A stretch of 5,058 bases of DNA, taken from contig JAUCDK010000049.1 in the NCBI GenBank assembly GCA_034675265.1, positions 1 to 5,058 of the forward strand, read 5' to 3'. The first letter of the stretch is position 1, and each line of letters begins with the position of its first letter. Of this stretch, positions 1 to 5,058 are shown piece by piece. The translations under genes were made by a program, and so were the position numbers. The notes beneath the pieces were generated by a model, which was given only the letters and a program-made list of their open reading frames with translations, was not told where the DNA came from and ran no database searches. Origin of the DNA: UBA7396 sp034675265. Lineage in GTDB: Bacteria > Patescibacteriota > Gracilibacteria > BD1-5 > UBA6164.

Positions 1-41
1 AATAGGATATAATAAGAATAATATTTTATAATAATACTTTT

Positions 42-533
42 ATGGGTTTAGAAACAACTGATATAAGAGAAAAACCTCAAAATGAAACTCAAAAATCAAA
101 TATGTCTCAAGAAGATATAAATAAAAAATGACAAGAAACTTCAAATAAAATAAAAGAAATTAGAGAAGCAGAAAGAGAAGACAGTATGAAAGATGAATTA
201 CAAAAAATCTGAAAAATTACAGCAGAAAATCCAAGGGCAAGTTTTTTGTTTTCTGATAAAAATGGAAATAAAGATACTATGAAAATAGATATGACTTCTC
301 AAAGTTTAGAATTTCAATGAAAAACTATTAAAATAGAACTTCCAAAATGAGCTACTATGTCAAGTATTTCATTTTCTCCAGAGAGTGTAAAAATAGAAGG
401 AAAAGTATGATTTTTCTCAGGTTCTTGAACTGCAAGATATAAAGAATTAATACAAGCAATAGATAATGTAATGCAAAAATGAAGTTATACTCTTATTGCT
501 GGAAAAGAACAAATTTGATTTCGTTTGGCATAA
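42..533 (+). CDS. Hypothetical protein, 163 aa, unknown function
   Basis: I do not recognise this protein. It is read with TGA as glycine and contains eight in-frame TGA codons before a TAA stop. An in-frame TAG at 3-5 limits the 5' end, and the ATG at 42 is the first ATG after it; ATG at 102 is the alternative. No Shine-Dalgarno motif precedes either. Residues 1-60 are hydrophilic and rich in Glu, Lys, Gln and Asn (for example REAERED at 41-47) and look disordered or helical. Residues 65-163 alternate hydrophobic and polar residues as in a beta-rich domain, with stretches such as SLEFQGKTIKIELPKGA and KVGFFSGSGTARYKEL. There is no signal peptide or membrane segment from this start, so a cytoplasmic location is inferred. 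It lies 83 bases upstream of the moxR cluster on the same strand, so a shared transcript is possible but unproven. Confidence 0.72.
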
Positions 534-551
534 TTTTCTTATAATAAATCT

Positions 552-578
552 TTGAAAAAAAATATTTTTGAATACAAT
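552..578 (+). promoter_or_regulatory. Possible sigma-70-type promoter before moxR
   Basis: A TTGAAA box at 552-557 and a TACAAT box at 573-578 lie in the 83-base gap between the hypothetical gene and moxR, about 40 bases before the moxR ATG. The spacer is 15 bases, shorter than the usual 16-18. In DNA this AT-rich such boxes arise easily by chance, so this is only a candidate. No operator-like palindrome is visible beside it. Confidence 0.25.
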
Positions 579-616
579 ACTTTTTAGAGAATTTTATATT
601 CTAATAAGTATTTAAT

Positions 617-1582
617 ATGACAAACCAAAAAGAACAAATACAAGAATTTAGTATTGAAATTGAAAATCTTCTCTATGAGATTTCAAAAAAAGTAATTGGA
701 CAAAAAACTCTGGTAAGAGATTTGCTGATTGCTTTATTTTCAAAATGACATATTTTGATTGAATGAGCACCAGGACTTGCAAAAACACTTACTGTTGATA
801 GTTTAGCAAAAACACTTGATCTCAATGCAAAAAGAATTCAATTTACTCCCGATTTACTTCCAAGTGATTTGATAGGAAGTAATGTTTATAATCCTTCAAA
901 AAATGAGTTTTATATCAAAAAATGACCAATATTTTCAAATTTTGTTTTAGCAGATGAAATAAATAGAGCTCCTTCAAAAGTTCAATCAGCACTTTTAGAA
1001 GCAATGGCTGAAAAACAAGTGAGTATTTGAGATACTACATTTAAATTAGAAGCGCCATTTATAGTTTTAGCAACTCAAAATCCTATCGAACAAGAGGGGA
1101 CTTTTAATCTTCCAGAAGCTCAACTTGATAGATTTTTACTCAAAACAGTAGTTGATTATCCAACAGAAAGTGAAGAATTAGAAATACTCAAAAATATTCA
1201 ATCAATAGAAAAAGCGGAATTAAAAACTCTTTTTTCAAGACAAGATATTTTTAAAATTCAAGATTTGGTGGAAAGTATTTATGTGGATGAAAATATTTTA
1301 TCTTATATAAAAGATATTGTGTTCTATACAAGAAATGCAGATTCAAAAATTTCTCCATATATTTCTTATCCAGTTTCTCCAAGAGCTTCGCTTTCAATTT
1401 TAAAAACTTGTAAAGCACTTGCATTTTTAAATGGAAGAGATTTTGTAATTCCAGAAGATGTAAAAGAAATGGCGTATCCAGTTTTAAGACATAGACTTAT
1501 TTTAAACTATGAAGCTTTGGCTGATGGAATTCTCGTTGATGATATTATAAAAACTATTTTAGATAATGTTTTAGTAAAATAA
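617..1582 (+). CDS. moxR: MoxR-family AAA+ ATPase
   Basis: A 321-residue ATPase, normal full length for the MoxR family. Seen in the sequence: Walker A GAPGLAKT at residues 50-57; Walker B with LADEINRA at 111-118 (Asp113, Glu114); sensor 1 in ATQNP at 152-156; a DRF arginine at 172 as candidate arginine finger; sensor 2 SPRA at 254-257. The C-terminal lid helices run to the end. Gly44, Gly50, Gly103 and Gly138 are encoded by TGA; Gly50 is the first glycine of Walker A, which strongly supports TGA = Gly. Known for the family: MoxR ATPases work as oligomers in chaperone-like remodelling or metal-centre maturation, usually with VWA partners encoded next door. Here the DUF58 gene starts one base after the TAA stop, so the two are probably translated together. 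The start is the only ATG giving the conserved N-terminus with the VIGQ motif at 26-29. No Shine-Dalgarno motif is evident. The substrate cannot be inferred. Confidence 0.97.
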
Positions 1583-1583
1583 T

Positions 1584-2429
1584 ATGCAAGATATAAAGAA
1601 ACTCAACCTAAAAATTAATCGCCTTGTTGATAGTTTATTTGTTGGAAATTATAAAACTGCTTTTAAATGAAGAGGACTTGAATTTAGTGATTACAGAGTT
1701 TATGATGAAAATGATGATGCAAAATATATTGATTTTCTTGCATCAGCAAGAGAGGGAAAACTTCTGATAAAAAGATTTGAAGAGGAAAGGGAATTGTCAG
1801 TATTTTTTCTTCTTGATGTTTCAGAAAGTATGAATTTTTGAGATACAGATAAGAAAAAAATAGATACTCTTATAGAAACTTTTTCTATTCTAGCATTTTC
1901 AGCAAATAAAAATAATGACAGAATATGAGCAATTGTTTTCAATGAAGAGTGATTTGAACTCATAAAATTATGAAAATGAATAAAAAATATTCATAAAATT
2001 TTAGAAGTAATACAAAAAAAATCTTTTAGAAAAGTTGAAAATTTTTCTCCTAATAAACTTTTGTCTTATTTTCATAATTTACCAATAAAAAATTCACTTG
2101 TTTTTCTTCTGACTGATAAAATGGCAGAATTTGAAGAAAAAAATCTCAAAATTGCTTCTCTCAAAAATGATTTTGTGTACATAAATATTTTTGATTATTT
2201 TGAAAATAATTTATCAAATGAGCATTGAGTAGTAAGACTCAGAGATAGTATTCAAACTTTTTTTATCAATCTTTGAAATAAGAAAAAAATTGAAGCATAT
2301 AAGGCTTTAAGGCAGAAAAAAATACAAGATTTTTCAAAAAAATTACATAATTTTAGGATGAGTTATTTTTTTGTGGATAATACAAGCAATATTTTTGCAA
2401 AATTACTCGTGTTTTTTAAAAGTAGATAA
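1584..2429 (+). CDS. DUF58 family protein with von Willebrand A-like domain
   Basis: A 281-residue DUF58 protein, the usual partner of MoxR ATPases. The family signature is clear: GNYKTAFKGRGLEFSDYR at residues 21-38, then DENDDAKYIDFLASAREGK at 41-59 and KRFEEERE at 63-70. The VWA-like metal-site motif is DVSES at 78-82 (Asp78, Ser80, Ser82), and a second strand ends in LLTD at 175-178, where Asp178 could complete a MIDAS-like site. There is no N-terminal membrane segment, so this is the short soluble form of DUF58. Eight of eleven glycines are TGA, including Gly29 of the FKGRGLEF signature. The gene starts one base after moxR, without a Shine-Dalgarno motif, which suggests translational coupling. 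Inferred role: adaptor between the MoxR ATPase and a membrane or secreted client. The biochemical role of DUF58 remains poorly defined. Confidence 0.96.
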
Positions 2430-2451
2430 TTTTTAGCATTTATAAAAATAT

Positions 2452-2898
2452 ATGACTGATATTTTTGATATAAAAATTTTATTATTTTCATTTTTATCTT
2501 CTCTTGATTATGTGATAATTATTTTTATCATAGTTTTTTTGGTGATTTTTTATCTTCTTTTGTCATATTTTTTCTTTTGAAAAACTCCTGTTATCAAAAT
2601 TCAAACTGAGCATATTAGTGATGAGAAAATTAAACAAAGACTTGAATATTTAGTGAAAAATGTGAATAGTTTTTCCAGAGATATTTTTTATAGAGAAGTT
2701 GGACTTTTTTTAAGAATGCTTATTAGTAAGCAAACTCAAGATAGAGGAATATTTTTTATGACTTTGTCAGAAATAGAAAAAAACTTTAAAAGTAAGTATT
2801 TTTCACTTTTGAGAGAAGTGTATTATCTTGAGTTTAATCATAATTTAGAAGATAATTTTGAGGTAAGAAAAAATATTTTAGAAAAAATAAAAGTGTAG
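2452..2898 (+). CDS. Small single-pass membrane protein of the MoxR/DUF58 cluster (DUF4381-like)
   Basis: A 148-residue protein starting 22 bases after DUF58 and ending in TAG. Residues 1-17 are short and partly hydrophobic; residues 18-42 form one strong membrane helix rich in Ile, Phe and Leu, followed by GKTPVIK at 43-49. The remaining 100 residues are soluble and mostly helical, with EVGLFLRMLI at 82-91 and LLREVYYLEFN at 119-129. Gly43, just after the helix, is a TGA codon, so under the standard code only the C-terminal half would be seen. Many MoxR/DUF58 operons carry a third gene with this layout (one N-terminal helix and a helical cytoplasmic domain, DUF4381 and similar). I assign it by position and topology, not by a diagnostic motif. 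It probably anchors or docks the MoxR/DUF58 pair at the membrane. A hairpin terminator overlaps its stop, so it is the last gene of the transcript. Confidence 0.85.
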
Positions 2899-2918
2899 GA
2901 ATACACTTTTATTTTTTT
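2882..2918. terminator. Bidirectional intrinsic terminator between convergent genes
   Basis: A perfect 16-bp inverted repeat pairs 2882-2897 with 2902-2917 around a GGAA loop at 2898-2901. The inner nine pairs, AAAAGTGTA with TACACTTTT, hold the only G/C pairs; the outer pairs are an A tract against a T tract. The T tract ends the plus-strand transcript, and the A tract gives a U tract on the minus strand, so it can also stop the hydrolase transcript, whose TAA lies 14 bases away at 2932-2934. The TAG stop of the membrane protein (2896-2898) sits inside the hairpin. Confidence 0.9.
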
Positions 2919-2931
2919 ATCAACCCAGAGG

Positions 2932-3942
2932 TTATTTTTTTAAAAAATTTATAACTTTATCCAAATATATATCATATTCATCAATTATTCAAGATACATG
3001 ATCTGAGTTATTAAAGAGATATAATTTATTTTCTTTATTTTTTAATATAATCTTTTCTTTTAGTAATATACTTTCATTATATGGAATAATACTATCTTTT
3101 TTTCAATGAAATAATAATATAGGAACATCAATACTTTCTATTTTATCTGCAGGATTTATATTACTAATAGCAACTCATATGTTATATTGAGTAATAACAT
3201 CACTAATATTTTTTAAGTAAATTCTATAGTAGTTAGGTAAATATTTATAGAGGGAATCTATCATATTTGAACTATATGCATAGGAACTATCAATAATAAT
3301 TTTATCAAATATTTTATAATCAGATTGGGCGAATATTATTGATGCAGCTCACATAGAGTATCATACTCAAAAAAGTTTTTTTGTTTTAGTCGGATAATAT
3401 TTTTTTAAATATTCAGATGCTCATAATATATCATTCTTCTCATTATATCAAAAAGAAATGGTATGTCATCAACTATTTCAATGTCATCTAAAATCAAAAA
3501 TAAAAACATTATATCATAAATTATAGAATATTTTTGCATATTCTAAAAAATTACCTTTATTTGCTCATAATCAATGTGCAAATACAATAGTTTGATCACT
3601 TTTATTATTCAAAAGATACCATCAATTAATATTTATATTATCATTTGTGATAAAGTTAATGTCTTGATATTGAGAATAAATATTAGCTGAATTTGTATTT
3701 CAAATTTTTAATCTATGAGTTTGAAAATATGTGATTAGAATTGGAAATAATAAAAAAACTATAAATATTATTTTTAAGGATGTATTTAAATAATTTATCT
3801 TTATTTTCAGAGAAAAAGTATCAATAATATAAAAAATACAATATAGAAAAATAATAACTATAATGAGAGAAATAAAACCAATGATCCATTCTTGTAATAT
3901 AAAAGTTCATTTTAATAAAAGTATGATGAATAATATTATTAT
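2932..3942 (-). CDS. Membrane-anchored alpha/beta hydrolase, 5' end unresolved
   Basis: The minus-strand frame is open from 3942 (an upstream in-frame TAA is at 3943-3945) to TAA at 2932-2934. Two hydrophobic segments come first (near 3810-3890 and 3725-3780), then an alpha/beta hydrolase domain. Its motifs are the oxyanion-hole HGLG (3565-3576), FRGHGNSGG (3466-3492), nucleophile elbow GYSMG (3349-3363, Ser codon 3355-3357), the acidic residue in FHGKKDSIIPY (Asp codon 3094-3096) and catalytic His in NNSDHVSG (codon 2998-3000). The Ser-Asp-His triad is therefore complete. It resembles the membrane-anchored BEM46/YqkD-like serine hydrolases; the substrate is unknown. About 18 of 20 glycines are TGA. 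No ATG, GTG or TTG occurs in frame before TTG at 3610-3612, which would cut off both membrane segments and the first strand. An ATG in another frame at 3908-3910 would fit if one base were removed from the AAAA run at 3901-3904. It may be a frameshifted gene, but the intact core argues against long decay. Confidence 0.85.
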
Positions 3943-4126
3943 TTACAGTAATAGGACCATTAATTATAACATCATCGTATTCTCAAGGGATACTTCCTCA
4001 TATCCAGCTCCCTGTATTATTCCAATTTCATCAGTTTAATGTTGATGAAATAGTTGCAGCATAAGAAATTCCAATTCCATATAAGAAAAAGGAAAATATC
4101 AGTAGCAATTGTATTATTTTTTTCAT
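3713..4126 (-). CDS. Secreted or surface protein N-terminal fragment, overlapping the hydrolase out of frame
   Basis: The ATG at 4124-4126 opens a frame of 137 residues ending in TAG at 3713-3715. Residues 1-23 are a typical signal peptide: MKK, a hydrophobic core, and a likely cleavage after SYA at 21-23. Residues 30-64 are rich in Gly, Asn and Trp, with GNWNNTGSWIGGSIPGEYDD at 33-52 and VIINGPITVNNN after it. This looks like the opening of a module common near the N-terminus of bacterial surface proteins (GxW..sW..G..P...DDV.I); that assignment is from memory of the pattern. Several of its glycines are TGA. From about residue 66 the frame runs over the hydrolase's hydrophobic segment in a different frame, and its sequence (Phe, Tyr, His, Ile) looks like a shadow, so only about 65 residues seem genuine. 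It may be a truncated gene, or the 5' part of a frameshifted gene continuing into the hydrolase. No Shine-Dalgarno motif is seen. Confidence 0.5.
3901..3904 (-). other. Candidate frameshift site (homopolymer run)
   Basis: On the minus strand the ATG at 3908-3910 is followed by AAC and TTTT. Removing one T gives a start MNFILQEWIIGFISL that runs straight into the hydrolase frame and into its first membrane helix. The same change also joins the signal-peptide ORF above it to the hydrolase. Any one-base loss between 3905 and 3942 would also link the two long frames, so the exact position is inference. Confidence 0.3.
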
Positions 4127-4413
4127 AAGTTTTATATTTAAATTTTAAATTATCTAAAAATGTTTTTATTAACTATCCATCCATACATAAAAAATCAAAA
4201 AATAAAGATGTAATAAATATTACATCTTTTTATTATAATCTCTGTATATTAATTAAATATTAATTTTTTGAGAGATTTTTTCATTTTTTTTGATTTTTGT
4301 GTTAAAAACTCATTTTTAATCATTTTATAGAGCAAAACTGATTTTAGAGAAAATATATATATTCTCAATAATATTTTAATGTTTTAAATATTTATATACA
4401 AATAAGTATATTT
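4127..4413. other. Gene-poor AT-rich intergenic region
   Basis: This 287-base gap separates the MscS-like gene from the signal-peptide ORF, both on the minus strand. I find no coding frame with a plausible start and composition. It holds the hairpin at 4204-4229 and two weaker inverted repeats: 4302-4308 with 4313-4319 (A/T pairs only, loop CTCA), and 4347-4351 with 4362-4366 (GAGAA with TTCTC). The promoter for the signal-peptide ORF should lie in 4127-4200, but no convincing pair of boxes stands out. Confidence 0.6.
4204..4229 (-). terminator. Probable intrinsic terminator downstream of the MscS-like gene
   Basis: A perfect 11-bp stem pairs AAAGATGTAAT (4204-4214) with ATTACATCTTT (4219-4229) around the loop AAAT. 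On the minus strand it is followed by a T-rich stretch (complement of 4191-4203), as expected for a terminator of the MscS-like transcript, whose stop is 185 bases upstream of it. The plus strand also has T-rich sequence after the stem, so it could work in both directions. The long distance from the stop codon is unusual and leaves room for a long 3' UTR. Confidence 0.6.
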
Positions 4414-5058
4414 TTACTTCTTCAAACTTTCTACAAAACTAAAAATTCATTTTTCAATTTCAAATATATTTCTTGGTCTTACAATAAAACGAACTTTTAC
4501 CATTAAATGTTCTTTTTCATCGTATTGAAATTTGATTTTATATTTATAACCAATATATGTTTTATAATTTCAAACACTACTCATATTTCTTTTTGGAAGT
4601 ATTTCATCAAGATATCACGTTAATTTCTCCATATATTCATCAAAACTAATTTCATAATCTTTTTTTGCATACAGAAGTATAACTTCCTCCTTTTTATATT
4701 TATGTAGACTGATATCTTCTCTTTTTATACTTTCAGTAAAAAACTTATAATTTGGAACACGATAAAATTGTCCATTATTTTCACCATTTTCATCTCTTCC
4801 AATCAGTCAGATATTAAGCATATTCAGATAAATAACTTCTCATCTCATATCTCATTTTCCATCATTTACGACGATTTCATCTCATATTTTATATTGAGTT
4901 GAAATATAAAAAAATCCGATAAAACATAAAATAACTTCTTTAAATGTGATAATAATTGCTCACACAGCAATCGCAAAAAAACTAAAAAAGTTTGGAAGCT
5001 TGTGAATAATATAAAATGTAATAACAAAAAATAATATTCAAAAACGAAGAAATGAAAT
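4414..5058 (-). CDS. MscS-family mechanosensitive channel, C-terminal part (5' end outside window)
   Basis: The last 214 residues of a protein whose start lies beyond the right edge; TAA stop at 4414-4416. Fragment residues 1-18 and about 25-55 are hydrophobic and match the last membrane helices, including the pore-lining helix (FFAIAVGAIIITFKEV at 27-42). The MscS beta domain follows: QYKIGDEIVVNDGKGD at 55-70, then GEVIYLNMLNIGL at 73-85 and FYRVPNYKFF at 98-107, which matches the family's G.v..I.l..t and iPN motifs. Residues 120-214 form the charged cytoplasmic domain. About nine of fifteen glycines are TGA. Known role of the family: a tension-gated pore in the inner membrane that releases solutes on osmotic downshock. 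The pore helix has fewer Gly/Ala than in E. coli MscS, so gating could differ. It is the first gene in a separate minus-strand unit, upstream of the hydrolase locus. Confidence 0.88.

Noticed and set aside
8..32. TATAAT boxes at 8-13 and 27-32 as a promoter for the first gene
   Set aside because: No -35 partner can be seen within the window and such boxes are frequent by chance in DNA of this composition.
1265..1582. A separate 105-residue gene starting at 1265
   Set aside because: It is only the C-terminal lid of the MoxR ATPase; the earlier part of the gene is hidden by the in-frame TGA at 1028-1030 when the standard code is used.
1700..1963. Minus-strand ORF of 87 residues inside the DUF58 gene
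   Set aside because: It lies antisense to a securely identified gene, is Ser/Phe/Leu-rich as expected from antisense reading, and has no recognisable domain.
2653..2898. A separate 81-residue gene starting at 2653
   Set aside because: It is the soluble C-terminal part of the single-pass membrane protein starting at 2452; the TGA at 2578-2580 splits it only under the standard code.
3943..3960. ATG at 3958-3960 in the hydrolase frame as the true start, with the TAA at 3943-3945 as a point mutation
   Set aside because: It would extend the hydrolase by a hydrophobic stretch, but this DNA is better explained by the surface-module reading frame (NGPITVNNN), so the ATG is probably chance.
1..5058. 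Widespread pseudogenes from many in-frame stops
   Set aside because: The apparent stops are all TGA, sit at conserved glycines, and occur in every gene, which means recoding and not decay.

Overview
This window comes from a very AT-rich bacterium (roughly three quarters A+T by eye) that reads TGA as glycine (translation table 25). Under the standard code the genes break into short pieces. Read with TGA = Gly, long frames appear on both strands, all ending in TAA or TAG, and the TGA codons fall on glycines that define protein families. Examples are the first Gly of a MoxR Walker A motif and both glycines of a hydrolase GYSMG nucleophile elbow. This code is known from Absconditabacteria (SR1) and Gracilibacteria (BD1-5) of the Candidate Phyla Radiation. 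I cannot choose between the two from this window.

Left half, plus strand. A 163-residue protein of unknown function (42-533) is followed by a compact cluster: a MoxR-family AAA+ ATPase (617-1582), a DUF58 protein with a von Willebrand A-like fold (1584-2429) and a small single-pass membrane protein (2452-2898). MoxR and DUF58 are one base apart and the third gene follows after 22 bases. This order matches the core of MoxR/DUF58/Bat operons, which are thought to act as chaperone-like or metal-insertion systems at the membrane. A 16-bp perfect hairpin that overlaps the last stop codon closes the cluster, so no BatA/BatB-type VWA membrane protein follows here.

Right half, minus strand. A membrane-anchored alpha/beta hydrolase (2932 up to at most 3942) converges on the cluster and shares its terminator. 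All catalytic motifs are intact, but the frame has no ATG, GTG or TTG in its N-terminal part. Overlapping its 5' end in another frame is an ORF (3713-4126) with a signal peptide and the start of an extracellular Trp/Gly/Asp-rich module. A one-base frameshift would join the two into one frame of 397 codons plus stop. This is the most unusual spot in the window. It could be a real frameshift, a decayed or recombined gene pair, or an assembly error.

A gene-poor gap (4127-4413) carries one clear hairpin. The C-terminal part of an MscS-family mechanosensitive channel (4414-5058) runs off the right edge.

No tRNA, rRNA, CRISPR array, insertion sequence or integrase is visible. Apart from the frameshift locus, I see no clearly new system. 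The rest is ordinary gene content in an unusual genetic code.
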